Below, one piece after another: positions 1 to 9,332 of a stretch of 12,381 nt of DNA. This stretch comes from Actinomycetales bacterium (GTDB taxonomy: Bacteria > Actinomycetota > Actinomycetes > Mycobacteriales > Mycobacteriaceae). The first letter of the stretch is position 1. The number at the start of each line of letters is the position of its first letter. Where the stretch lies: contig DUOR01000167.1 in assembly GCA_012838715.1 (NCBI GenBank), positions 1 to 12,381 of the forward strand, written 5' to 3'. Below the pieces are notes generated by a model that saw only the letters and a program-made list of their open reading frames with translations, searched no databases and had not been told where the DNA came from. The translations under genes were made by a program, and so were the position numbers.

Positions 1-580
1 CGCCGATCGCCTCGCCGTCGCGGATGACGACGCGTTCGCCGCCGCGGGTCTCCCGGCTCTTCGCCTGGATGCCCAGCCGGCGCGCGCAGCCGACGAGGGC
101 CAGCGCCGCTTCCGGGCAGGGGCAGGTGATTTCGAGGGCCGAGGAACGACCCGGCTCGGTCAGGGAGCCGTGCACGAGGAAGGCCCCGCGCCAGGCCGCC
201 TCGGCGTCGGAGACGGTGCCGCCGATGACCTTCGGGGGCAGGCCGCGGACGGGCCGGCCGGCGCGGTCGACGAGGCCGGTCTGGCGCGCGAGGTGGTCGC
301 CGCCCTCGGCGATGCGGACGATGTAGCGGGACGTCTTGCGCAGGCCACCGGGGCTGAGCACCTGCAGTTCGGGCTCCAGCCCGAACAGGGTGCCGATCAT
401 CCCGTGCAGGCGGCGGGCCACCGCGCCGGAGTCCAGTTCAGCCTCCAGGACGATCCGCCCGGCGACGAGGTGCAGCGCGCCCGCGAACCGCAGCATGGAC
501 GCCACTTCCGCGGACATGGCGCTTTCCTGGTTCACGGGGACGCGCGCCAGCTCGTCCTTCACCTTCGACGTCAACGCCAT
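1..580 (-). CDS. whiA: WhiA, DNA-binding developmental/cell-division regulator (partial: N-terminal 193 codons)
   Basis: The reading frame starts at ATG 580-578 and runs off the left edge after 193 codons, so the C-terminal part, including the helix-turn-helix, lies outside the window. The visible part reads as the degenerate LAGLIDADG-like N-terminal domain of actinobacterial WhiA: the start [25 protein letters not shown] near residues 29-39, GAVARRLH near 52-59, [19 protein letters not shown] near 98-116, and [20 protein letters not shown] near 128-147. WhiA is a DNA-binding protein; in Streptomyces it acts with WhiB in sporulation septation, and homologues in non-sporulating actinobacteria are linked to cell division. 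It is the last gene of the rapZ-yvcK-whiA trio, 76 nt behind yvcK. A strong AGGAGG 9 nt upstream supports the start. Identification is firm; the specific role in this organism is inferred. Confidence 0.96.
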   Translation of the reverse strand, partial: MALTSKVKDELARVPVNQESAMSAEVASMLRFAGALHLVAGRIVLEAELDSGAVARRLHGMIGTLFGLEPELQVLSPGGLRKTSRYIVRIAEGGDHLARQTGLVDRAGRPVRGLPPKVIGGTVSDAEAAWRGAFLVHGSLTEPGRSSALEITCPCPEAALALVGCARRLGIQAKSRETRGGERVVIRDGEAIG

Positions 581-589
581 CGTCGGCGG

Positions 590-595
590 CCTCCT
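590..595 (-). promoter_or_regulatory. Ribosome binding site of whiA
   Basis: The minus strand reads AGGAGG here, a perfect Shine-Dalgarno core with 9 nt to the whiA ATG at 580. It is among the strongest in the window, so whiA can initiate independently of yvcK translation. Confidence 0.8.
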
Positions 596-603
596 CGATG
601 TTC

Positions 604-627
604 GGCGGTGGGTGGTTGGCGGTGGGT
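604..627. repeat. Short direct repeat, 10 bp at 14-bp spacing
   Basis: GGCGGTGGGT occurs at 604-613 and again at 618-627 on the plus strand, all within the 76-nt yvcK-whiA gap. The right-hand copy forms part of one arm and the loop of the hairpin at 611-638. It may be two protein-binding half-sites or simply local slippage in GC-rich DNA. Confidence 0.45.
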
Positions 628-638
628 CGCCAACCGCC
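611..638 (-). other. Inverted repeat (hairpin) between yvcK and whiA
   Basis: The arms at 614-621 and 628-635 are perfectly complementary over 8 bp (GGTTGGCG / CGCCAACC) around a 6-nt loop. Two further GC pairs form beyond one mismatched position (a C-A mismatch in the minus-strand RNA). It sits between the yvcK stop and the whiA ribosome binding site. No U-run follows on the minus strand, so it is not a classical intrinsic terminator. It may be an mRNA-processing or stabilising stem, or an operator. A 10-bp direct repeat GGCGGTGGGT at 604-613 and 618-627 overlaps it. Confidence 0.5.
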
Positions 639-656
639 GATACTATCCGCCCGCGG

Positions 657-1604
657 CTAGAGCAGGCCGCGCAGGGCCTCGGCCAGCTTCACGGGGTCGT
701 GGCGCCCGGTCCAGGCGCCGTCGTCGTCGGTTTCCCGCACGTCGGCGTAGGTCACCGTCGCGTGGAGCCGTCCGGCGGCGCGTTCCAGGTACCCGCGTTC
801 CGACGCGCCGACGGTCGTGGAGTGGTCGACCAGGATGTGGTCGAGGCGCAGGTCCGTCGAGTGCTGGTTCAGCATGTGGATGTGCCGCTCGGCGGTGAAG
901 CCGTGGGTCTCCCCCGGCTCCGAGACGAGGTTCAGGACCACGACGCGCCGCGCGGACGTGTCGCGGAGGGCGTCGGCGAGCGCGGGGACCTGCAGGTGCG
1001 GCAGCACGGAGGTGAACCAGGAGCCGGGACCGAGCGTGACCATGTCGGCGGCGTGGATGGCCTCCACCGCCTCGTTCGTGGCCGGCGGACGCTCCGGGAT
1101 GAGCCGGATGCGGCGGACCTGGCCGGGCGTGGTGGCCACGGCGACCTGGCCGCGGACGGGGCGCACGACGCGGGCGTCGTCCTCCAGGCCGACGACCTCC
1201 GCCTCGATGTCCAGGGGCCGCGGCGACATGGGCAGCACCCGGCCGCACACGCCCAGCAGCGAGCCCAGCTCGTCGAGCGCGGCGATCTCGTCGCCGAGGA
1301 CGCTGGTCAGGCCGGCGATGATCAGGTTGCCGACGGCGTGGCCGGCCAGCGCGCCGGTGCCGCCGAAGCGGTGCTGGAGGACGTCCTCCCAGAGGTTGCC
1401 GCGCTCGTCGTCGCGGGAGAGTGCGGCCATGGCCATGCGCAGGTCGCCCGGCGGGATCTGGCCGAGTTCGCGGCGGAGGCGGCCGGAGGAGCCGCCGTCG
1501 TCGGCGACGGTGACGACCGCGGTGACGTCGTCGGCGATGCGGCGCACCGCGCGCAGCGTCGCGAAGAGTCCGTGGCCCCCGCCCAGGCTGGTGATGGCGG
1601 TCAT
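657..1604 (-). CDS. yvcK: YvcK/CuvA family gluconeogenesis factor (CofD-like, UDP-sugar-binding)
   Basis: This 315-residue protein belongs to the CofD/YvcK fold. The N-terminal glycine-rich nucleotide-binding signature is [11 protein letters not shown] (residues 7-17), followed by [14 protein letters not shown] (31-44), [12 protein letters not shown] (51-62), [19 protein letters not shown] (77-95), [12 protein letters not shown] (191-202) and [10 protein letters not shown] (224-233). YvcK proteins bind UDP-sugars and are required for normal cell-wall growth on gluconeogenic carbon in Bacillus; the mycobacterial homologue CuvA is linked to cell-wall and nutrient responses. The start ATG at 1604 puts the glycine-rich motif close to the N terminus, as in homologues, and no in-frame alternative lies just upstream. 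Its Shine-Dalgarno is weak (purine-rich AGGAAAGAAG at 1615-1624). It lies 40 nt after rapZ and is probably co-transcribed with it. Confidence 0.95.
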   Translation of the reverse strand: MTAITSLGGGHGLFATLRAVRRIADDVTAVVTVADDGGSSGRLRRELGQIPPGDLRMAMAALSRDDERGNLWEDVLQHRFGGTGALAGHAVGNLIIAGLTSVLGDEIAALDELGSLLGVCGRVLPMSPRPLDIEAEVVGLEDDARVVRPVRGQVAVATTPGQVRRIRLIPERPPATNEAVEAIHAADMVTLGPGSWFTSVLPHLQVPALADALRDTSARRVVVLNLVSEPGETHGFTAERHIHMLNQHSTDLRLDHILVDHSTTVGASERGYLERAAGRLHATVTYADVRETDDDGAWTGRHDPVKLAEALRGLL

Positions 1605-1644
1605 TGTCGTGCTGCTTCTTTCCTCGTTCGTTGGTCCCGTGCGC

Positions 1645-2538
1645 CTACCCGCGGTGGAGGTCGCGGTGGATGACGTTGACGGTTACGCCGGGGTGCTCCC
1701 GCAGCCGGCGGGCGAGCTCCTCCGAAATGGCGACGCTGCGGTGGTGGCCGCCGGTGCAGCCGACCGCGATGGTCATGTGGTTCTTCCCCTCGCGGCGGTA
1801 GCCGGGCAGGACGAGGCCGACGAGCTGTTCCATGGTGTCGAGGAACCGGGGCGCGTCCTCCTGGCCGAGCACGTAGTCGCTGACCGGCTTGTCGACGCCC
1901 CGGCCGCCGCGCAGTTCCGGCACCCAGTACGGGTTCGGCAGGAAGCGCACGTCGACGAGCAGGTCGGCGTCCCGCGGGGCGCCGTGCTTGAAGCCGAAGG
2001 ACTGGACGGTCAGCTGCTGCGGGCGGTTCGCCGGGTCGGTGAACTCGGCCTCGAGGGCGCGGCGCAGGTCGTGGACGGACATCGCCGAGGTGTCCAGGAC
2101 GACGTCGGCCATGCCCCGGATGCCGGAGAGCATCTCGCGCTCCAGGGCGATGCCCTGGCTGAGGGTGCCGTTGTCCTGCAGCGGGTGGGTGCGGCGGACG
2201 GAGTCGTAGCGGGCGATCAGGGTGTCGTCGTCCGCGTCGAGGAAGATGACCATGGGCCGGCGGCCGGATTCGTGCAGGCGATCCAGGACCCCGCCGAGGG
2301 AGCCGGCGAAGGCCCGGGAGCGGACGTCGGTGACGATCGCCAGGCGCTCGACCGGGGAATCCGCCTCGAAGGACAGCTCCACCATCCGCATGATGAGTTC
2401 GGGCGGGAGGTTGTCCGCGACGTACCACCCCATCTCCTCGAGCACGGCTGCGGCGGTGTTCCGGCCGGAGCCGGACATGCCCGTGATCAGGACCAGTGAG
2501 GTGTCGGGGTCTCCCACCCCGGCGGAGGCGTTGGTCAT
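1645..2538 (-). CDS. rapZ: RapZ family nucleotide-binding protein (YvcJ-like)
   Basis: The protein has 297 residues. The N-terminal P-loop NTPase domain has Walker A GMSGSGRN at residues 20-27, with arginine where the classical motif has lysine; from memory this is usual in actinobacterial members. WYVADNLPP follows at 38-46 and a Walker B-like VIFLDADD at 97-104. The C-terminal domain carries FGFKHG (181-186), DVRFLPNPYW (196-205) and GCTGGHHRSV (260-269), matching the characteristic RapZ motif. In E. coli RapZ is an RNA-binding adaptor that guides RNase E to the small RNA GlmZ and responds to glucosamine-6-phosphate; in Bacillus YvcJ is a nucleotide-hydrolysing protein. The RNA or metabolite partner in actinobacteria is not established. 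It starts 10 nt after uvrC; AGGG at 2547-2550, overlapping the uvrC stop, is the likely ribosome binding site at 8-nt spacing. Confidence 0.95.
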   Translation of the reverse strand: MTNASAGVGDPDTSLVLITGMSGSGRNTAAAVLEEMGWYVADNLPPELIMRMVELSFEADSPVERLAIVTDVRSRAFAGSLGGVLDRLHESGRRPMVIFLDADDDTLIARYDSVRRTHPLQDNGTLSQGIALEREMLSGIRGMADVVLDTSAMSVHDLRRALEAEFTDPANRPQQLTVQSFGFKHGAPRDADLLVDVRFLPNPYWVPELRGGRGVDKPVSDYVLGQEDAPRFLDTMEQLVGLVLPGYRREGKNHMTIAVGCTGGHHRSVAISEELARRLREHPGVTVNVIHRDLHRG

Positions 2539-2548
2539 GCCCCCAACC

Positions 2549-4578
2549 CTACGTGCGCGGACCCTCCTCCGCCCCGTGGAGCGCCGCGTGCACCAGTTCC
2601 GCGAGCGCCGGGCCGAAGCCGGACACCGCGGTGATGTCCTCGACGGTGGCCTCGCGGAGCTTGGCGACGGAACCGAAGTGCTTCACCAGTTCCGACTTCC
2701 GCTGCGGCCCGAGGCCCTTGACGCCGTCGAGCGCGGAGGACCGCATCCGCTTCGATCGCCGCTGGCGGTGGTAGCCGATGGCGAAGCGGTGCGCCTCGTC
2801 GCGGATGCGCTGCATGAGGTACATGGCCTCGGAGTTGCGCGGCAGGATGACCGGTTCGTCGTCGCCGGGCACCCAGATTTCCTCGAGCCGCTTGGCCAGC
2901 CCGACGAGCGTGACGTCGGTGACGCCCAGTTCGTCGAGCACCGCCTGCGCGGCCGCGACCTGCGGCGCGCCGCCGTCGACGATGAACAGCTGCGGCGGGT
3001 ACGCGAACTTGCGGCCGGACACGGACTCCTCCACGACCTCCGTGCCGCCCCGTTCCTCCTCCTCGAACATGACGGCGTCGTCGTCGGGCACGCTCAGCTT
3101 GTCCTCCGCGTGCCGACGGAACCTGCGCCTGACGACCTCGGCGATGGAGGCGACGTCGTCCGAATGGCCGTCGCCGGCGGCGTCCTTGATGCGGTAGCGG
3201 CGGTAGTCGGCCTTGCGGGGCAGCCCGTCCTCGAAGACGACCAGCGAGGCGACGACGTCGGTGCCCTGGATGTGCGACACGTCGGTGCATTCGATGCGCA
3301 GGGGCGCCTCCGCCATGAACAGGGCGTCGCGGATGCCCTCCAGCGCCTGCGAGCGGGCGGTGAGATCGCCGCTGCGCTTGAGCTTGTGCTGGGCCAGGGC
3401 CTCGGCGGCGTTGCGCTGGACGGTCTCCATGAGCGCCCGCTTGTCGCCGCGCTGCGGCACCCGGACGTCGACGGCGCTGCCGCGGATGCCGCGGAGGAAC
3501 CCCGCGACTCCGTCGGCGTCGTCGGGTTCGGCCTGCACCAGGATTTCGCGGGGCACGGCCTGCCCCGCCCCGGTCGACTCGTCGCCGTCGACGGCCGCGT
3601 GCTCGGCGGCGTCGCCGTAGAACTGGGTCAGGAAGGTCGCCAGCAGCTTCGGCAGGGCGGGGTCCGGGGCGTCGTCGGGAAGCGGGCCGGTCTCGGAGTC
3701 GCCGGACTTCTCCACCACCCAGCCGCGCTGGCCGTGGATGCGGCCCTTGCGGACGTGGAAGATCTGCACGGCCGCCTCCAACTCGTCGGAGGCGAAGGCG
3801 ATGAAGTCGGCGTCGGTCGCGTCGCCGAGGACGACGGCCTGCTTCTCCATGACCTTCTCCACGGCGGCCAGGTTGTCGCGCAGCGAGGCGGCGCGCTCGA
3901 AGTCGAGGTCCTCCGCCGCCGCCTCCATCTCGCGGCGCAGCTGCGCGGTCACCGGGCCGGTGCGGCCGGCCATGAAGGAGGTGAAGCCGTCGACGATCTC
4001 GCGGTGCTCCTCCGCCGACACCCGCCCCACGCAGGGCGCCGCGCACTTGTCGATGTAGCCGAGCAGGCACGGCCGCCCCAGCTGCCGCTGCCGGTTGAAC
4101 ACGCCCTTCGAGCAGGTGCGCGCCGGGAACACGCGGGTCAGCAGGTCCAGCGTCTCGCGGATGGCCCAGGCGTGCGAGTACGGGCCGAAGTAACGGACCC
4201 CCTTGCGCCGCGGGCCGCGGTACACGAACAGCCGCGGGTACAGCTCGCCGACGCTGACGGCCAGCATCGGGTAGCTCTTGTCGTCGCGGTACATGACGTT
4301 GAACCGCGGGTCGAAGCGCTTGATCCACGTGTACTCGAGCTGGAGGGCCTCCACCTCGGTGCGCACGACGGTCCAGATGACCTTCGACGCCGACTGCACC
4401 ATCTGCCGGGTGCGCGGGTGCAGGTGCGCCACGTCCTGGAAATAGTTCGACAGGCGGGCCCGCAGGTTCTTCGCCTTGCCGACGTAGAGGACGCGGCCGC
4501 CGTCGTCGAGGAAACGGTAAACCCCCGGCTCCACGGGGATGGTGCCGGGGGCCGGGCGGTACGTCGCCGGGTCCGCCA

Positions 4579-4579
<1 letters not shown>
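2549..4579 (-). CDS. uvrC: UvrABC system protein C, dual-incision excinuclease
   Basis: This 676-residue UvrC makes both incisions flanking a lesion during nucleotide excision repair, after UvrA/UvrB loading. The GIY-YIG domain covers about residues 15-95 (GVYRF at 19-23, [13 protein letters not shown] at 31-43, EALQLE at 77-82). Four cysteines, C156, C171, C179 and C183, match the pattern reported to hold an Fe-S cluster in E. coli UvrC. The UVR motif (UvrB contact) is about 209-246. The RNase H-like nuclease carries TDVSHIQG (422-429, D423), the acidic pair E440-D441, D464-D465, VDGG (524-527) and H587. Tandem helix-hairpin-helix motifs fill about 606-656. Two acidic insertions, near 320-335 and 486-510, lengthen it relative to E. 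coli UvrC. The ATG overlaps the preceding stop by one base (TGATG), with GGAGG 4 nt upstream at 4584-4588, so translation is coupled. Confidence 0.97.
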
Positions 4580-6841
<2,262 letters not shown>

Positions 6842-6845
6842 GACC

Positions 6846-7448
6846 TTATCGGGCCAGCATCTTCTCGATGTACTTGGCCACCACGTCGACCTCCAGGTTG
6901 ACGCGGGCGCCGACGGGCAGGCCGCCGAGCACGGTGGCGTCGAGGGTCGTCGGGATGAGGCTGACCTCGAACCACTTCTCCCCCGCCCCGTCGCCGCCGA
7001 CGGCGGAGACGGTCAGCGAGGTGCCGTCGACGGCGATGGAGCCCTTCTCCACGACGTAGCGGTCCAGGGCGTCGGGAAGCGAGATGCGCACGACCTCCCA
7101 GTGCTCGCCGGGCGTGCGGGAGACGATGGCGCCGGTGCCGTCGACGTGGCCCTGCACGATGTGGCCGCCGAGGCGGGCGTTGGCGGCGAGCGCGCGCTCG
7201 AGGTTGACGGGCGCGCCGACGTCCAGGCCGCCGAGGCTGGTGCGGTCCAGCGATTCCTGCATGACGTCGGCGGTGAAGCCCGCCTCGTCGAATTCCGCGA
7301 CGGTCAAGCACACGCCGTTGACGGCGATGGAGTCTCCGAGCTTCGCGTCCGACACCACCGTCCCGCAGCCGATGGTCAGGCGAATCGCGTCGCCCTGGTC
7401 CTCGATGGCCGCCACGCGGCCCAACTCCTCGACGATTCCGGTGAACAC
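6846..7448 (-). CDS. ribC: Riboflavin synthase, alpha subunit
   Basis: This 200-residue enzyme dismutates two 6,7-dimethyl-8-ribityllumazine molecules into riboflavin and the pyrimidine substrate of RibH. It is the final step of the riboflavin pathway. The protein begins with the family signature (M)FTGIVEELG and shows the internal duplication of two lumazine-binding barrels. The first half contains [14 protein letters not shown] and [10 protein letters not shown]; the second repeats this as [13 protein letters not shown] and [34 protein letters not shown] joins them. I place the start at GTG 7448. An in-frame ATG at 7472 would add eight residues (MQRKDAAT) before the invariant FTGIVEE and lacks a Shine-Dalgarno, whereas AAAGGA at 7459-7464 is spaced 10 nt from the GTG. 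It is separated from ribD by an 88-nt gap with a hairpin and runs into ribBA after 4 nt. Also called ribE in other naming schemes. Confidence 0.96.
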   Translation of the reverse strand: MFTGIVEELGRVAAIEDQGDAIRLTIGCGTVVSDAKLGDSIAVNGVCLTVAEFDEAGFTADVMQESLDRTSLGGLDVGAPVNLERALAANARLGGHIVQGHVDGTGAIVSRTPGEHWEVVRISLPDALDRYVVEKGSIAVDGTSLTVSAVGGDGAGEKWFEVSLIPTTLDATVLGGLPVGARVNLEVDVVAKYIEKMLAR

Positions 7449-7458
7449 GGTGGCTGCG

Positions 7459-7464
7459 TCCTTT
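7459..7464 (-). promoter_or_regulatory. Ribosome binding site of ribC that decides the GTG start
   Basis: The minus strand reads AAAGGA with 10 nt to GTG 7448. It lies inside the eight-codon extension that would follow from starting at ATG 7472, which has no purine-rich site upstream. This supports the shorter protein. Confidence 0.7.
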
Positions 7465-7500
7465 CGTTGCATGGTGCGGGTCGGTGGTTGCCCTCCGTCG

Positions 7501-7506
7501 AATCTA
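7501..7506 (-). promoter_or_regulatory. Candidate -10 element upstream of ribC
   Basis: The minus strand reads TAGATT, matching the corynebacterial TANANT -10 pattern, 52 nt before the ribC GTG and directly downstream of the ribD-ribC hairpin. I see no convincing -35; sigma-A promoters in this group often lack one. The match is a weak six-base motif in GC-rich DNA and is only suggestive. Confidence 0.25.
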
Positions 7507-7512
7507 TCCGGC

Positions 7513-7536
7513 CCCCGCCGGTGCTTTCCGACGGGG
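7513..7536 (-). other. Intercistronic hairpin directly after the ribD stop codon
   Basis: On the minus strand CCCCGTCGG and CCGGCGGGG pair over 9 bp with one U-G wobble, around the 6-nt loop AAAGCA. The stem begins at the base right after the ribD TGA. No U-run follows, so it is terminator-like rather than a textbook intrinsic terminator. It could attenuate read-through, protect the 3' end of upstream RNA, or mark a processing point inside the rib transcript. Confidence 0.55.
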
Positions 7537-8589
7537 TCAGCCGCGGGCGACGGCGCGGATCAGGACGTCGTCGCCGAGCAGCTCCACGCCGATGGTGCGG
7601 AACCGGCGGATGTCGTCGATGGTCGTCGAGCCGTCGGTGTCCACGGTGGCGGTGCCGGCGCCGAGCAGTCCCGGCGCCACGTAGGCCTCCACGGCGTCGA
7701 CGAGCCCGGCCTCCAGGAAGGCGCCCGCCAGGCGGGGCCCGCCCTCGACGATGACGTCGATGACGCCGAGATCCGCGAGCACGTCCACGACCTGCGCCAT
7801 GTCCCGGGTCTGGATGTGCCGGAAGCCGCCGACGGCGCCGTCGCCGCGGATGTTCGCGTCGGCCGGGATCTCCTTGCGGCCGACGGCGATGCGCAGCGGC
7901 TGCCGGTCCAACGGTTCGCCCTCGAGGTTCCGGGCGGTCAGGCGGGGGTCGTCGGCGAGTACGGTGCCGGTGCCCACGATGACGGCGTCGCGCCGCGAAC
8001 GGTCGACGTGCACCCGCGCGCGGGCGGCCTCGCCGGTGATCCACTGCGAGGAACCGTCGGTGGCGGCGGCCAGGCCGTCGAGGGTGCCCGCCGTCTTCAG
8101 GGTGATGTGCGGGCGGCGGGTGGCCTGCCAGTGCAGCCAGGGGCGCAGGACGCCGTCGGCGACCTCGTCGCGCAGCACCCCGCCCGTGACCTTCACGTCG
8201 CGGGCGTCGAGCCAGTCCGCGCCGCCGGCGGCCACCGGGTTCGGGTCGGCGACCGCGAACGCGATTTCGCGCACCCCGGACTCCAGCAGCGAACCGGTGC
8301 ACGGGGGCGTGCGGCCGTGGTGGTGGCAGGGCTCGAGCGTCACGACGGCCACGCCGCCGCGCGCCCGCTCCCCCGCTTCCGCGACGGCCTGCGCCTCCGC
8401 GTGCGGGCCGCCCACCGGATCGGTGGCGGCGACGGCGACGGGCAGCCCGGTGGCATCGAGGATGACGCAACCGACCGGCGGGTTCGGCGTGGTGGTGCCG
8501 CGGACGCGCTCGGCGGCCGCGATGGCGGTCCGCATGGCCTGGTCAATCGACAATGGCGACGCGGCGAGGAGATCGGGGTACAGGGGCAT
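7537..8589 (-). CDS. ribD: Bifunctional riboflavin biosynthesis deaminase/reductase RibD (RibG)
   Basis: This 350-residue protein carries the second and third steps of riboflavin synthesis: deamination of the pyrimidine ring from the GTP cyclohydrolase II product, then NADPH-dependent reduction of the ribosyl side chain. The N-terminal cytidine-deaminase-like domain (about 13-150) has TPNPPVGCV (34-42), zinc ligand H63 with catalytic E65 in HAE, and C88 and C97 in EPCHHHGRTPPC (86-97). The C-terminal dihydrofolate-reductase-like domain (about 158-350) has LKTAGTLDG (164-172), SSQWITG (180-186), GTGTVLADDPRLTAR (206-220) and VEGGPRLAGAFL (281-292). Both domains appear complete. The ATG is 10 nt after the rpe stop, with a GTAGGT in that gap as ribosome binding site. 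It heads the rib block in the order D-C-BA-H. An 88-nt spacer with a hairpin separates it from ribC. Confidence 0.96.
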   Translation of the reverse strand: MPLYPDLLAASPLSIDQAMRTAIAAAERVRGTTTPNPPVGCVILDATGLPVAVAATDPVGGPHAEAQAVAEAGERARGGVAVVTLEPCHHHGRTPPCTGSLLESGVREIAFAVADPNPVAAGGADWLDARDVKVTGGVLRDEVADGVLRPWLHWQATRRPHITLKTAGTLDGLAAATDGSSQWITGEAARARVHVDRSRRDAVIVGTGTVLADDPRLTARNLEGEPLDRQPLRIAVGRKEIPADANIRGDGAVGGFRHIQTRDMAQVVDVLADLGVIDVIVEGGPRLAGAFLEAGLVDAVEAYVAPGLLGAGTATVDTDGSTTIDDIRRFRTIGVELLGDDVLIRAVARG

Positions 8590-8599
8590 GGCTACCTAC

Positions 8600-9301
8600 T
8601 CAGATCTGGTGGGGGTCGGCGTTTTCGCCGGTGACGCGCTGCTGGCCCTCGACGGCCAGGGCGCGGAGTTCCATGACGGCGTCGTTCGGGTTCTCGGCGC
8701 CGTATACGGCGGAACCCGCGACGAAGGCGTCGACGCCCGCCTCCGCGGCGTCGGCGATGGTGGCCGCGGCGATGCCGCCGTCGATTTCGATGAGGCAGTC
8801 GATGTCGCGCGGATCGATCTGGGAGCGCAGGGCGCGGACCTTGTCCAGCTGCTCCGGCATGAACGACTGGCCGCCGAACCCGGGCTCCACGCTCATGACC
8901 AGCACCTGGTCGAACTCGTTGAGGTGCGGCAGCCACGGCTCGATGGGGGTGCCGGGGCGGACGGAGATGCCCGCGCGGCAGCCCTTGCCGCGGATGTGGC
9001 GGGCCAGGGCGATGGGGTCCGGTGACGCCTCCACGTGGAAGGTGACCACCGCGGCGCCGGCGTCGATGTAGCCGTCGACCCACTTCTCGGGGTCCTCGAT
9101 CATCAGGTGCACGTCCAGCGGCTTGTCCGTCACCTTCGCCACGGCGGCCATGACGGGCACGCCGAAGGAGAGGTTGGGCACGAAGTGGCCGTCCATGACG
9201 TCGATGTGGATCCAGTCGGCGTCGGGCACCGCCTCGATTTCGCGGTCGAGCCGGGCGAAGTCGGCGGAGAGGATCGAGGGCGCGATAATCGGCGTAATCA
9301 T
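8600..9301 (-). CDS. rpe: Ribulose-phosphate 3-epimerase
   Basis: This 233-residue TIM-barrel enzyme interconverts ribulose-5-phosphate and xylulose-5-phosphate in the pentose phosphate pathway. Diagnostic segments are IAPSILSADFARL (6-18), IHIDVMDGHFVPNLSFG (31-47), DVHLMI (63-68), VMSVEPGFGGQSF (135-147), EIDGGI (172-177) and FVAGSAVYG (193-201). The expected metal ligands and catalytic acids H32, D34, H65 and D174 are all present. A short C-terminal tail after the last helix, ending PHQI, looks dispensable. The start ATG 9301 has only a poor Shine-Dalgarno and lies 31 nt after rsmB. Just downstream, ribD starts 10 nt after its stop. RibBA uses ribulose-5-phosphate, so this placement puts pentose supply in the same transcript as riboflavin synthesis; that link is inference from position. 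Confidence 0.97.
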   Translation of the reverse strand: MITPIIAPSILSADFARLDREIEAVPDADWIHIDVMDGHFVPNLSFGVPVMAAVAKVTDKPLDVHLMIEDPEKWVDGYIDAGAAVVTFHVEASPDPIALARHIRGKGCRAGISVRPGTPIEPWLPHLNEFDQVLVMSVEPGFGGQSFMPEQLDKVRALRSQIDPRDIDCLIEIDGGIAAATIADAAEAGVDAFVAGSAVYGAENPNDAVMELRALAVEGQQRVTGENADPHQI

Positions 9302-9332
9302 GTGACCGAGCTTACCGCGCCCCCGCGGCCGC

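Noticed and set aside
817..2499. A 560-codon open frame on the plus strand opposite yvcK and rapZ.
   Set aside because: Low-complexity translation spanning two genuine minus-strand genes and their gap. Third-position GC bias on the minus strand explains the lack of stops.
7449..7536. FMN riboswitch in front of ribC.
   Set aside because: The gap is 88 nt, too short for a complete FMN aptamer plus expression platform, and the conserved aptamer segments are not visible.
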